Part shown: one piece after another, positions 24,120 through 34,974 of the stretch
How positions within the stretch are numbered: position 1 is the stretch's first letter
Layout of the letters: each line of letters begins with the position of its first letter
NCBI GenBank assembly: GCA_017979445.1
Contig: CM030714.1
Coordinates: forward strand, 42,574,826 to 42,638,825
Source of the DNA: Akebia trifoliata
Taxonomy: Eukaryota; Streptophyta; Magnoliopsida; Ranunculales; Lardizabalaceae
Length of the DNA: 64,000 nucleotides
Reading direction: 5' to 3'
Notes under the pieces: model-generated
Told to the model about the DNA's origin: nothing
The model's database searches: none
Seen by the model: the letters and a program-made list of their open reading frames with translations, nothing else
Position numbers and translations under genes: made by a program

Positions 24120-24785
24120 CATATTAATAATATATTATTAATACTATTAACGACACTTATTTTACCTGCCGATAATATATCATATTAACGGCATTTATTG
24201 GAAATCGTCGTTAAATAATGTATTAGAGGCACTTTTCGAAACCGCCGGTAATAGTATTAATTATATATTATTAATATAGTATTAGAAGTGTTTTAAAAAC
24301 CATAGGTAATAGTATATTTAACGGCAGTCTCTAGTAAATACCGTTAATATATTATATTACCGGTAGGTAAAATAAGTGCCTCTAATACATTATTTAATGG
24401 CAGTTTACCATAAATGACGTTAAAAGGATACATTCCCCTCAGTTCATGTAAGCGCTGCTAATACAGATTTCAGTGGCGGTTTCCAATAAATGCTGTTTAC
24501 GTTAGACATTGCCAGTGGTTTATAACTACAAGTAATAGAAAAATACACTAGGACAAAAGAGTCTTATTGGTATTTCATAACTGCCGGTAATTGTTCTAAA
24601 AATCGCCGCAAAAAAATCTATTATTGTTGGCAGTTCTATAACCACCGTTTCAACCGCCACTATAATTTTCCTCGACACCATAATTGCCAACCAAACTCTA
24701 ACCGCCGCTGATATATAATACCGATGCTTCGTTAAAATATAGTGGCGATTTGAAAATGCCAGTGAAGATCGCTTATTTTGTAGTG
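24120..24785. mobile_element. CACTA (En/Spm-like) subterminal region with 3' terminus
   Basis: Ends ...CTTATTTTGTAGTG, the inverted form of the CACTACAAAA terminus of plant CACTA elements, only 9 bp before the splice acceptor of patatin exon 5. The 660 bp before it is filled with short direct and inverted motifs (CCGCCGGTAAT, AACGGCA, CTCTAATAC), as expected for CACTA subterminal repeats. No matching CACTACAAAA left terminus was found in the intron, so the element is truncated or its left end is too decayed to see. Confidence 0.65.
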
Positions 24786-25302
24786 GCACTGCAGACACTA
24801 CTTGCCATGAGCCACATCGCAGAGGAGACTTTGAAATACAATCCAAAATTTTCAGCTTTCAAGCCAATGGGTTGCACTAGTTTCTTAATACTTTCACTTG
24901 GGGTTGGGACAGCTAAGCGTGAGGAGCGATACAACACATCTGTGGCCGCTAAGTGGGGCTTGCTTGGATGGTTGTATAATGGTGGATACACACCCTTGAT
25001 TGATGTTTTCATTGATGCAAGCTTGGATGTGGTTGACATTCATGCTTCTGTTCTATTCCACGCCAATCATTCCAAGAAGAACTATCTCCGAATTCAGGTA
25101 CTAAGCCATGTTAGTAAAATTGATTGATTGAATCAATTTTTATTTTTATTTTGGCCAAAATCAAAATTTAGCTCCAAATTATTGATTTTGCACCAATCTT
25201 GTTCTTCTATTTAATTCAACCTAACAATATGCTTCCCACAAAGGAAAATGTCTTCATATTTGCACTCAATACATTAAACAACTAATATAAATATATATCT
25301 AG

Positions 25303-26256
25303 GTGGAGCAGCATGCCTCAGTGTGTTGACAGATGCCAAATACTTCCAGGTAAAGTTTTTGCATGATGGCATAAGTTCAAGGATAGAAGGCTGGTTGAAA
25401 GTTGAAACATTAATTATATTTATTTTTCTAAACACTTTTGTCTTTATTTTGGTTTTATTAAATGCAGGGAAGCTTTGAAAATTTGGAAGCTATACGTAAT
25501 GCTGGAGTAGAGTTATTTTCTTGTTAAAGATGTCCTCTTTGCTGCCTCATCTTTACTTGTATGTTTTATTTATTGGTTTCTTGAGCAGGAATTACAGTGC
25601 CCCCTTCTTTGGAAAGAATTCATCATTGATGCGTGGCAAATTTACTATGCTTGAACAAAAGGGGCAGATGCAATTCTTTTGATTGCCGCTGTATTGCCTG
25701 ATATTGATATCAAATACATGACCAAGATCTGCAAAATGCTTGGGTTGGCAGCAATGGTTGAGGTCTGTAGGTTTTCTTTAGTCATAATTACATTTTTTTT
25801 TCTAGCTTAAGTGCCTAAACTGTGATCCTGCATTCCTCGGATAAAACATAGTTACTATTTCTCAAGGTTAATACAATCATTTTGTTCAAGTCAATCATTA
25901 GTAGATTTCATTGTTTGAAATTATTTCTTGTAAGTCCTTACAATTACTTTGAGTCACTGTATCAGTTGTTCTCACCATTATCAATTTTCTTATTGTGGGT
26001 GTGCTGAATTCAAAATAATTTTTTAACTGTATCTTACCTTTTAAGACATGTCCTCGATTATCTTTTGTTCCTCTCTTTTACTCCAACCTTTGGGTCTATA
26101 AAACTTCTATCAAAATTTCTGAATGGAAAGAAAAGGAAATAGTAAATGATTTTTCATTGTTTATATTTGTTTTGCAGGTGCACGATGAAAGGGAAATGGA
26201 TCGTGTTCTAGGAATAGAAGGGATCGAACTTGTTGGCATCAACAACCGTAACTTTG
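25303..26256 (+). pseudogene. Indole-3-glycerol phosphate synthase pseudogene, block B
   Basis: IGPS converts carboxyphenylamino-deoxyribulose phosphate to indole-3-glycerol phosphate in the plastid tryptophan pathway. Four consecutive exons are recognisable: GGAACLSVLTDAKYFQ (25,303-25,349), GSFENLEAIRNAG (from 25,468), CPLLWKEFIIDAWQIYYA (from about 25,600), and [18 protein letters not shown] (from 26,178). In the third exon the codon after YYA is TGA (25,652-25,654) where the family has Arg, a one-base change from CGA. All exons before GGAACLS and those after NNRNF are missing. The upstream neighbour is the 3'-truncated patatin-like pseudogene, so the two gene scraps were joined by rearrangement. 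Confidence 0.85.
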
Positions 26257-26484
26257 TTAAATTTTAAAATTAATTTTCTAGAAGTCTTATTTTATTTTAA
26301 GAGTTGTAGTGAGGGTATTTATGTAATTTTTTATAGGTCCCACTTTACATGTGCCGTACACATGTCACTTTCTTTCTCTTCTCTACCGCATCACCTTAAA
26401 TCATCTGCTTTCTATAATAATAATTTAAAACATAAAATATTTTATGTAATCCACTGCTTTAGTTTCCAATTTGAGATATCTCAA

Positions 26485-26574
26485 GCAACCGAGTTCGTGG
26501 TTGGTGGTGCTCAAGGATGGAACGTTGCGATTAAGTCTTGGACAAAGGGAAAGCAATTTAGGGTTGGAGAGTTT
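26485..26574 (+). pseudogene. Phytocyanin / early-nodulin-like fragment
   Basis: A 30-residue frame reads ATEFVVGGAQGWNVAIKSWT, then KGKQFRVGE. This is the first beta-strand block of the plastocyanin-like domain of phytocyanins (blue copper or copper-less apoplastic proteins). It ends before any copper ligand. It lies inside the 1.2-kb segment present only in block B, next to the DUF247 fragment, and is a scrap. Confidence 0.65.
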
Positions 26575-26897
26575 ATTATATTTTTTTCTCTCCAATAATA
26601 CGACCTTTGTGATTAGAGGAATAAATAAATAAATAATAAAAAAGCAGATTTCCTAGATATTGATCCTAGGGATACGTTTCTCTTTGGAATCCATAACATT
26701 ACAACGGTCATGTTGATGGCCTCTACTCGTCTGTTTGGGGTTAGCATTTTTCAATTTATACCTTGTGTTTGGATTGGGGGAAATGGACAGGAAAGAAAAG
26801 AAAAAGAAAAATTGTGAGTTTCTCTCCATGTCTCATGTTAGTAGTGTCAAGTGAGGAGAAAAGAAAAGTAATAAAGAGAAAAACATGACAATTTTTC

Positions 26898-27407
26898 CTA
26901 ATCCAACTCAGTGTTTTTGAACCTCATTAATGACTTGAGAACTACATATGGTAGTTGGTTCTCAAGCAGGAACAAATCTCTCCATATGAGAGAGAGAATA
27001 TATATATGTTTGTCGAACTCTCTCTCTGTTTCTTCTATGCAACAATCAATGAAATACAGAATAAAGCAACCATCAAGGAACATCATCCATGCGAACTCTT
27101 CCTTATTGAAGCTCCGCTCAATCTTGGACCAATCATAGTAATCCCAGGCTTCAGTAGCCACTTCTTCAACAATGCTGCAGAAGCTATCAAGATCACGACC
27201 TGAGACAAATTGTTGAGCACATGCAATCTTGAGATCTTGTACCATCTTGAACTCGGGTTTTCCATGGTGATAAGGGCCGATCGACAACACCACAGGATCA
27301 AAGCATTTGTTGTGGTCTTCGATTTCTCGCATTGCCTGTGGAACCGTTGGGATTCGAGGCTTCATACTTCTCATTTCCTTGGCTAACCTTTCTTCATTGC
27401 TACTCAT
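26898..27407 (-). pseudogene. Truncated DUF247 protein (N-terminal 169 residues)
   Basis: The frame from ATG at 27,405-27,407 encodes a typical DUF247 N-terminus: RIPTVPQAMREIEDHNKCFD near residue 20, VVLSIGPYHHGKPEFKMVQ, FAWMMFLDGCFILYFID, and RDLFLLENQLPYVVLKSLM. DUF247 proteins are plant-specific, usually 400-500 residues with a C-terminal membrane segment; grass members act in self-incompatibility, most others are uncharacterised. This one stops after LMRFKNTELD with no sign of the remaining two thirds, so it is probably a truncated pseudogene, though the frame itself is clean. A longer frame upstream begins with a non-ATG codon. Confidence 0.8.
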
Positions 27408-28520
27408 TTTTCTGCTCAACCATGTTTTATCTTTGATTAAAACATTCTAAGAAAACTATGTAATCAAAGGATTACATATCTATCTACTCATTTTTCTGAT
27501 CAATCGACGTTCTGCATGATATCCTCTGTAGAAATTCATGTCTTATTTTATATTTTATGTTGGATTAGGTTATCAACTCATGGGGTAGACTGTTTAACCA
27601 TCGAAGGAGGGTTCCGATGTACTCTTCTACAATCTTCACCTTCATTGATGTAACACACCATTGAATCTTTGATTAACTAACTTGGGTCACTTATTCTTGT
27701 CTAAAAGACTATTCTTTGGTCATATGAATCAAATGGCTCTGGTTCTGTTGTACTTCTATGGCACTTCCGTAGATGTTCCCATCTAGAAATGGTAAGAAAG
27801 TTCGAATTCATGACAAAACCATGTCCACAACTCTTCAGGTCATTAAGATAAAATATAGATGAAAGACCTACTGAGAGCATATGGTGTGATTTGGACAGAA
27901 TAAAGAGGAGATTTTAACTCAGAAAGAGAAAAATTCAAGTAAAATTCTTCATTCATTACTATAATTTCTTTGTTCAATTTATTATTATAGACATCCAATT
28001 CCTAAATGTTTTGGTGAATATTCGAAATACCCCATTGTTTTCAAATTAATCGCATTGACTCCTCGACCTCAGTCCTCTCTTATGGACTAATGGACTATGA
28101 TTTAAATGCCCTGCCCTCATTCTCAAATATAGTGATGCTATAACTTGGTCCTTCTCCAAGCAGGCCAAGCAAATGATAATGAATGTATCATCTGCTAAAA
28201 ACACATGAACAAGAATCAAAATAATGGGTTCTCTGTTAAATGTTCTCAAAGAAAAAGAGTGAATAGTTGTTCAGGATCCTAAGTTTTGGTCTTTTTATTA
28301 AGTTTTGAATTGTGGATAAGTTAGAATTTTAATCAAGATTGATGTGGGTCACTGGGCAATTTAATTATAGGGTTTTATTTAGGATTTAGAAGATTTCAGG
28401 TCAGCAAAGAATTCTTAAAGTTCTTTTAAATCATTGATAGTTTTGGTTATTTTCGATGGATTTCAGGTCATTGATTTAGTGGTATAGTTTTTCGTAGAAT
28501 AATGATTTTTTGACGCCCCC

Positions 28521-28613
28521 ATCACATAACTGTAGATACATTGCCTCAGGATACATAGAATCATAAATCTTTTTCTTGTGTATCACGAGGCAAATGATCT
28601 GCGGTTCTGTGAT
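28521..28613. repeat. Foldback repeat (ATCACAGAA type), block B
   Basis: Block-B counterpart of the inverted repeat at 1,354-1,446, with the same paired GAGGCAAATGAT motif and almost identical flanks. Confidence 0.55.
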
Positions 28614-29329
28614 AGGGTGTAAGGGGGTGCATGTCAAAGGGGGGGCGTTAGATTATCAAGACTCTTTTCCGTCAGAGTTTTGTAATACTTTCTGGAGTTT
28701 CAGGGCCTCCACAATGAGGGGAGGCTTCCAAGTGATTGTGACTTGTATTTATTATTTTTATTTACGCAAATTGATTTTCAATCTTGATTTTGATTTTGTT
28801 TGATGTTTAGGAAATTTAGGGGACCCTATCTCCAATCCATCGTTTTGAACTTCATCTTAATCCCTTCTAAAAAATCCTATCTTCTTTAGGTTTGAAGGTT
28901 CAGTATATTAATATTAATGTTGAAGATTAGGGTTAGAAGAATTTACCTGACTGGTTTTGGAAAATGAAATTATTAAGGTCATCATCATCTTACATTATTT
29001 TATTAGAAAAGACTGACGTCAAGGTGTGCATGTGGGTGTTTTAGTTAATATTTGATATACCCCCAATGTTTAAAACAGATGACATTGCCCTTCACTACTT
29101 TAAGGTATTCTCTCATATAGTCGTAGTAATGAGACATGACCTAATGGTGTTTATTTAGTGTTTCAGATTACATGGTATTGGGACAGTGATGAGCCTTATC
29201 TTTCTCTGTGGACTAAAGATGAAAGCTCTAATCCTTAATTTTTTTTTTTGTTTTTTGTTTAGGGTGGGGGGCAGGACTCATAAAACACAAACAAACAAAC
29301 AAACAGATCTCACATTGGATACAATTTTC

Positions 29330-30772
29330 CTATAAATTTGTGATCTGTTGAATGAGACGAGTCATGTTGTTGTAAGAAGATCCACCCTTTTCCACAGCTT
29401 TCTTAGCTATCTCTCCCAATTCCTTCACCCTCTTTCTTATTTGCTGCATCGCTTCATCTTCACGGTCCATCAACTGATTCACTGCCTTCTCTATCTTCTC
29501 CCTCGTCACGGTCACCTTCTCATCATTAATCTCTGGGTATGTATAACTCCATGTATCGTTCTCAACTCCCACGGGAACTCCAATCCTCGACACTTGAGTC
29601 ACGAACTTATCATTGTATAATTGTTCAGCGTAGAGCGGCCAAGTGATCATTGGTACACCCGCGGTTACACTTTCAAGTGTGGAGTTCCATCCAACATGAG
29701 TCATGAACCCTCCGATCGCTGGATGTTCCAATATCAACAACTGTGGGGCCCACGTAGTTATGATCAAACCCTTGTCACTTTTCTTCTTCTTCATCTTCTC
29801 CACAAACTCATCATCTCCATCTCCATCTCCATTGGGTTTCCTAATAACCCAAATGAATGAATGACCAGAAGCTTCAAGACCAAGCGCGATCTCATGAAGT
29901 TGTGCCCTACCGAAGCCTGTCATACTTCCAAAAGATACGTAGAGAACCGAGTTGGGTTTCTTGTAATCGAGCCACCTCAAACAGCTGTGTTCACTTTCAG
30001 TAGAGGCCGAGGCCGAATAATCTCTGTTGCATAGAGACACGGGCCCTATAACCCAAACATTGTTGTTCACAGCCTTCTTGTAGTGATCAATGTAAGTAGA
30101 CTCTAACTCGTAGAAGCTATTCACCACGCAACCGAAGCTAGCAGGTATTGTGTTGTAGATCCTTTTCATCTGATCCGAATAAGGAGTTTGAATCTTGAGA
30201 TGTTGAGGGATTTGAGACTTTTTGAACTTGATCTCGTCAGGAAGACTGGGTAATATGAAATATGGATCTGATTGGTGATTGTAGTCATGATCACTTGTGT
30301 AGCGTTCCATGCTGTCTACTGCACTTAGAGAGAAGACGCCCGTGGGGTCGAAGTACAGCCTTGGGATTCTAAGCTCTGCAGCGATGTCATTAGTCCAAGG
30401 GAAGAACATATCGGTGACTATGCAATTTGGGTGGTTTTCTCTAAAGAATTTCTCAATTTCGGGTTGGAGAAGGTTCATAGCGTGAAATAATTTTTGTGAA
30501 TGTTGAGGAGTTTTTGTGGTGTTGAAATTCTCGATTCCTTCTGGCAAGCCGACTTCCTCCCAAGGTAAGTGAAGTAAATGAAGTGAGATTGGGTAGCCGG
30601 ATTTGATGTCTAGATCTATGGAGTTTTGGAAGAGTTTGGCGTTGAAAGGGGTGGTGATGATGGTAGCATTAACCCCATGTCTAGCAAACATTCTTGCCAT
30701 GTCGACTAGAGGTATCATATGGCCTGGACTCAAAAATGGAAGGAAAAATACTTTTATAATTGAAGCATCCAT
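29330..30772 (-). CDS. Family-1 UDP-glycosyltransferase (UGT73-like), copy B
   Basis: Intact single-exon gene, 480 residues, start ATG at 30,770-30,772. It is collinear with copy C and differs at scattered residues plus small Gly-Asp/Lys length changes in the acidic-basic loop before the PSPG box (GDGDGDDEFVEKMKKKKSDK). Catalytic His18 and Asp121 are kept. The PSPG box is at about 341-384, with HVGWNS, and ends in Gln. As in copy C, UDP-glucose is the likeliest donor and the acceptor is unknown. The 5' flank carries an enlarged (GGT)n/(GAT)n run next to the ATG. It is closer to broken copy A in flanking sequence, so A and B probably arose in the latest duplication. Confidence 0.93.
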   Translation of the reverse strand: MDASIIKVFFLPFLSPGHMIPLVDMARMFARHGVNATIITTPFNAKLFQNSIDLDIKSGYPISLHLLHLPWEEVGLPEGIENFNTTKTPQHSQKLFHAMNLLQPEIEKFFRENHPNCIVTDMFFPWTNDIAAELRIPRLYFDPTGVFSLSAVDSMERYTSDHDYNHQSDPYFILPSLPDEIKFKKSQIPQHLKIQTPYSDQMKRIYNTIPASFGCVVNSFYELESTYIDHYKKAVNNNVWVIGPVSLCNRDYSASASTESEHSCLRWLDYKKPNSVLYVSFGSMTGFGRAQLHEIALGLEASGHSFIWVIRKPNGDGDGDDEFVEKMKKKKSDKGLIITTWAPQLLILEHPAIGGFMTHVGWNSTLESVTAGVPMITWPLYAEQLYNDKFVTQVSRIGVPVGVENDTWSYTYPEINDEKVTVTREKIEKAVNQLMDREDEAMQQIRKRVKELGEIAKKAVEKGGSSYNNMTRLIQQITNL

Positions 30773-30826
30773 GATGATGATGATGGTGATGGTGGTGGTG
30801 GTGGTGGTAGTAGTGGTGGTGGTTCT
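30773..30826. repeat. Triplet microsatellite in the UGT copy B leader
   Basis: On the plus strand, ATGATGATGATGGTG passes into a (GGT)n run with interruptions, ending at GGTTCTCTCCC, immediately upstream of the minus-strand start codon. Copies A (about 8,854-8,876) and C (13,043-13,061) have shorter versions (about 20-25 bp), so the tract has expanded in B. In the transcript it would be an ACC/CAT-rich 5' leader. Confidence 0.7.
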
Positions 30827-32740
30827 CTCCCTTAATTTATAGATGGATCGAAAACTGTTTTCCTAGTAGTCTTGAGTCGAAGAAGTTTAGTAGGTTGTAC
30901 TTTAGTCACTGTATTTGGACCCTGATGTTACATGCAATTAAATTTCAGTTCTTACTAATTTGAAAAATATTTCAAGGCTTTTGGGGCTCTCTTGTGAAGT
31001 TAGTAAAGAGTGACTAAAGTACAACCTTACCAACCAACAGTACTTGCGATTCACATGGCAATCATTCAAGTTGATGGGTCACATTACCATAAATAGGTGG
31101 TGCATGATTTGATGCAATTAAATTTCAATTCTTACAAGTCAGAAGATCTCACTCTTATACATAAGTGTCCCACTTTACGTTCCAAAAATATCTTTTTCTT
31201 TTCTCCCTCTACTCTTTTACTTTGATTTTCTTTGAGGAATAAATCCATTTCTCTCTCTTGGAAGGGTTTCTTTTTAAATAGTCTTTAAGTTTTGCACCAT
31301 AGTTTAATAGGATATTTAGTAAAAATTTTTCTTTCTTAAAGGTCTTTCGTTGTTATTGAACTCACATCTTTTTCATTTATTGTCGGGTTCACAATTTTTT
31401 ATTATTGTTGAACTAGACGCCTTTATAAGTGTCGAGTTCACCACTTTTTATTATTGGTGAACTTGACACGGGAAAATCCATCCATTTTTCAATTTTCAAG
31501 TTTTTCTGACAAAAATATATGGAAAGATCGACTAAAAACTTGAGATTATGATTTGTTTAGATGATTTCAACCCAAAAGAACCATTCTTGATTAATTCTCA
31601 TCCAAAAACTATAAAAAAAAAAAGTGAAAAAATCCTAATTTTATACATACATCTTCAAAATATTAAAAAAAAAAAAAATCTTGAAAAGTACTTCTTATTT
31701 CTTAAATCCTTTTCGACAGAATAGAATCTCCGAAACTTGATTGAATAATTTGACTAAGTCAACTCAACAAACAAAATCACCACTGAGTTTAAATTGTAAC
31801 ATTGTTGCGTCATTTCTAATATCAACTGCAAATAATCAAATACCAAGGTTAGTAGATTATTAATGTCATTAGTGAAAGGTATGTTGAATTTAAATCAAGG
31901 AAAGAATAGAGAAAAATTAGAAGAACGAGAAATTAGTTTGAGGCACGTAGTTTTCTATGTTGCCATATAGACAATAGAAGTCCCACTTCGCTTGAAAAAG
32001 AAGATGTAATTGGTGAAAAGATTTGAGAGAGAGTCAATTCCTGGATATTATATCCGGATAGATTCTATTATAACCGTGTAACTGCCTCAACCATGTCATC
32101 TAATCTTAATGAATAAATTGATTCATCAGTGTATTTATATATATTGTAATACAAGACATCTTACTAATTCTCTAACAATTGGATTTCTGAAAAACTTGTC
32201 GTTGGGATATAACAGAGCACACTTTAGTCGCAACTATATATTTTCTCAAAGTTTGCATTAAATTTGGAAGAACTTGACATACGTGTAATTTTCAAATTGC
32301 AGTTTAAAATAAATTAAATTATTTTTATTTGAATAAACATTAAATAAACATAACATACATTTATTTTTAACCAGCTATGCATGGAGTAGTAAAGGATCAA
32401 TTACACTTACACTCTAATGCTCCCCAATTAATGCAACCCTTCAAATTTATAAAAAAGAAGAGATGCTTCTTCATTTGGAGGGACTTGAGACTCAACTCCT
32501 AAATTCTATCTCTAGCTAGTATCTTTTGTTTTTTGCTCAACAACTGATATGTTCACTAACTTGATTGTTTGAGGCTTTTTGACCATTATTATACTAGTGT
32601 CTCTACAATTTAAGTAATTAGAGAATAAGACCAGAGACACTATATATTTTCAGAGAAGACAATATTAATTGCTCACAAATCTCAAGGGGTGAGCAATTTG
32701 AAAAATTGCTCACAAACACTAAAATTATTAGTTTTCACTG
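30827..32740. other. 5' flank of UGT copy B (non-coding)
   Basis: Homologous to 8,880-10,640 and 13,065-14,560. It has about 150 bp of extra or diverged sequence at 30,855-31,140 relative to copy A. It contains the GAGTTCACCACTTTTT short repeats (about 31,350-31,470) and A-tracts. No gene or clear promoter element could be assigned. Confidence 0.55.
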
Positions 32741-33366
32741 GTTTTGAAACTTTACTAGTATACTTAGAGAAGGAGGGGTAGAGGTTGTGACACCAAAATT
32801 TGATTAGCCATAAATGCCCCTACTTTTATATTTAAATGTAATATCATCAGAGTAATTTTTGTATTATTATATGGTCATTAAATAAGTAACAAAAACTTAT
32901 AAAAGAAATCTTTTACGAAAATTACAATACTCGTGATGTTTGTCCTTTGCAATTTGTCGAGTCTTCAGAATAACTAACAAAAAATTATAATTTTATATGG
33001 ATATTAAATAACTAACAAAAATTTATAAAAGAAATCATTTCTGAAAATTATGATACATGTGATGTCTACTGTGGTGATATAACTCAAATTATCAGTATTG
33101 AGCACATGCCATGTATGATTGGTTTAAGACTAATTGATATGCGTAAAGGTTGGATTTAATATAAATTGATATATTTGTATACTAACTAAAAAACTAACAA
33201 AAACTTATCAAAGGAATCTTGACCAACAATTGGGATATGTATGCATGATATTTTTCCTTTGCAATTCAGATTATCATTAATTATTGAACACTTGGTTCAC
33301 GTGATTGATTTAAAACTAATTGATATGCTTACATGTAATATGATTGATGTATTTATATATGAAGAA
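32741..33366. other. Intergenic, nothing recognised
   Basis: AT-rich DNA with loosely repeated phrases (AACTAACAAAAACTTATAAAAG appears in variants at about 32,887, 32,974 and 33,190), suggesting an old, decayed repeat. No coding potential. Confidence 0.4.
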
Positions 33367-33660
33367 GCGTTCAGAGGCCCTAAGGAGAGTCAAACATTTT
33401 TTAAAATAGGGGTTTGAAGTTTTAGAATGGGCTGATTTTTTGTGAGGATGATCTCTGTGGTGAAGAGATCATCCTCACCAAAAATCAGCTCATTCTGAAA
33501 CTTCTAACCCTAGTTTACAAATTGAAGAATTGTAGACTGTTCGATTTTTATAAATCACTTTTTAATGTTTAGAAATTTCAGAATAGGCTGATTTTTTTGT
33601 GAGGATGATTCCATACATTGAAAAAAAATGTTTGGTTCTCTTTGGGCATCTGAATGCCGC
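33367..33660. mobile_element. Foldback MITE (GCGTTCAGAGGCCC family)
   Basis: The left end, GCGTTCAGAGGCCC, is mirrored by GGGCATCTGAATGCCGC at the right end. Inside is a strong hairpin in which CTGATTTTTTGTGAGGATGA pairs with TCATCCTCACCAAAAATCAG (33,431-33,486), followed by a partial third copy. The same internal hairpin occurs at 43,975-44,285. The target duplication is unclear. Confidence 0.6.
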
Positions 33661-33976
33661 CCATGTATATATAGTAACTAAATAAATAGCAAAAACTTAT
33701 AAAAATAATCTTGTCTGAAAATCATGAAACAAACACGGAACATTTGACCTTTACAATCTAGACTTCAGAGATGATAATTTAAATTATCCATATTAAGCAC
33801 GTTGCATGGATGATTGAATTAAAACTAATCGACACTTATGGGTATGATTTAAAAATACATGTAGATAAGTTGAAAGCTGCTTCAAATAAATTTATATAAA
33901 AATATATGTCATTCCTAATCCCGTGAAATGCACATGCATTGGCAGGTACGTTTATGTAATTGAGAAGGTTCCAATT

Positions 33977-34041
33977 TAGTTAAGTTGGTAGAGGGTTAGA
34001 GGTGTATAGAATGTTGATCCCACTATCTAAGATCAAATTCC
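33977..34041 (+). repeat. tRNA-derived SINE-like element (Pol III A and B boxes)
   Basis: TAGTTAAGTTGG resembles an RNA polymerase III A box and AGATCAAATTCC, 53 bp on, a B box. No cloverleaf with a sensible anticodon can be folded, so this is a SINE head rather than a tRNA. Body and tail length are undefined. Confidence 0.4.
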
Positions 34042-34780
34042 ATTAAACCCACTTTCACATCACAATTAATCACCTTACTTATCTAGCAAAAAATAAAATA
34101 TGTAATCAACGGCTTGTTGCCTCTTATCTTTCAACTTTATTGAATCAAAATTGAAGAGAGCATTAGCTCCTCCCTTATTGTATACCTTCCTTTATGATAT
34201 TTAATAAATTGAAGGAAAAATTATTTAATGAACCTTGATCGAGGGGTTTCTTTCTAAATAAATACCCCGTAACTTGATAGTATGGTTAATAAACTTTTTC
34301 CTTTTTAATGCCCCCTCACATGGAGGATTGCAACTTGGCCTGACTGGGTCAAATCAAGAACCAAATCAAACCGATGGCTTTGGACTGATTTGGTTCTAAT
34401 TTAGAGTAAGTTACAGTTTAATTCCAAGTTAAGAAAACATACAAGTGATCAATTTGGTTCAGTTCTCAGTTCAAGGCTTGTTTAGAATTGAACCTCTTAT
34501 GGATTAAATAAATAAATATATTAATTTATTATGATTTATTTTAGATCGTCTAAGAAGATACCCTACAACTTCAATTAAAATTGAAAACTCCCAAAAGAAT
34601 TAGATTCTCTCCTCCCCTCTCTCTCCCTCATTTTTGTTATTGTTCTTATTGCTTGGGAGTTATGACAAAGATTAATGATTTATTATAGGAAATATTTCTA
34701 TGTTTATTTTTATTTTTTCAATAAATACATGTTGCTTCCAAACATGTTTATAGGATGAGTCATGATAATATAACACTCCC

Positions 34781-34870
34781 ATCACAGAACTATAGAACAG
34801 TTGCCTCAGATACACAAGAAAAAGATTTGTGATTATGTGTATCCCGATGCAAATGATCTACGATTCTATT
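34781..34870. repeat. Foldback repeat (ATCACAGAA type), unlinked copy
   Basis: About 90 bp starting ATCACAGAACTATAGA, with the TTGCCTC / ATGCAAATGATC pairing. It lies outside the UGT blocks, showing the family is mobile or at least dispersed. Confidence 0.5.
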
Positions 34871-34974
34871 GGATATTGACAACCCATAGAACCACCAAAC
34901 CAAATTGATCGAGGTTGGTTCAGTTTCAATTTGGCCCCAAACTGAACCAAGTGTCACTCTACTCATCCCATTTA

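Larger units (their letters stand above)
16268..25097 (+). pseudogene. Patatin-like lipid acyl hydrolase pseudogene, copy 1
   Basis: Patatin-like proteins hydrolyse membrane lipids with a Ser-Asp dyad. Exon 1 (to 16,384) still shows IDGGGIRG, but the following DFFESKLQ is in another frame. Exon 2 (from 16,493) has the lipase box GTSTGG and runs to [10 protein letters not shown]. Exon 3 (17,260-17,454) is frameshifted by an insertion inside GPKYDGKY. Exon 4 (17,533-17,694) has the catalytic DGG in [11 protein letters not shown]. Exon 5 (24,795-25,097) ends NYLRIQ. The last exon is missing: 205 bp after exon 5 the sequence becomes IGPS. Intron 4 is 7.1 kb because of transposons, against 0.7 kb in the inverted relative at 62-63 kb. 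The missing start, two frameshifts and lost 3' end make it a pseudogene. Confidence 0.88.
26003..29154. repeat. Segmental duplication, block B left part
   Basis: Near-identical copy of 1-1,986, plus 1.2 kb (about 26,395-27,612) that block A lacks. It reads straight through the TTTATTTAGTG site that is filled by the PIF/Harbinger element in block A. It forms the 3' flank of UGT copy B. Outside the pieces listed separately no gene is recognised. Confidence 0.85.
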
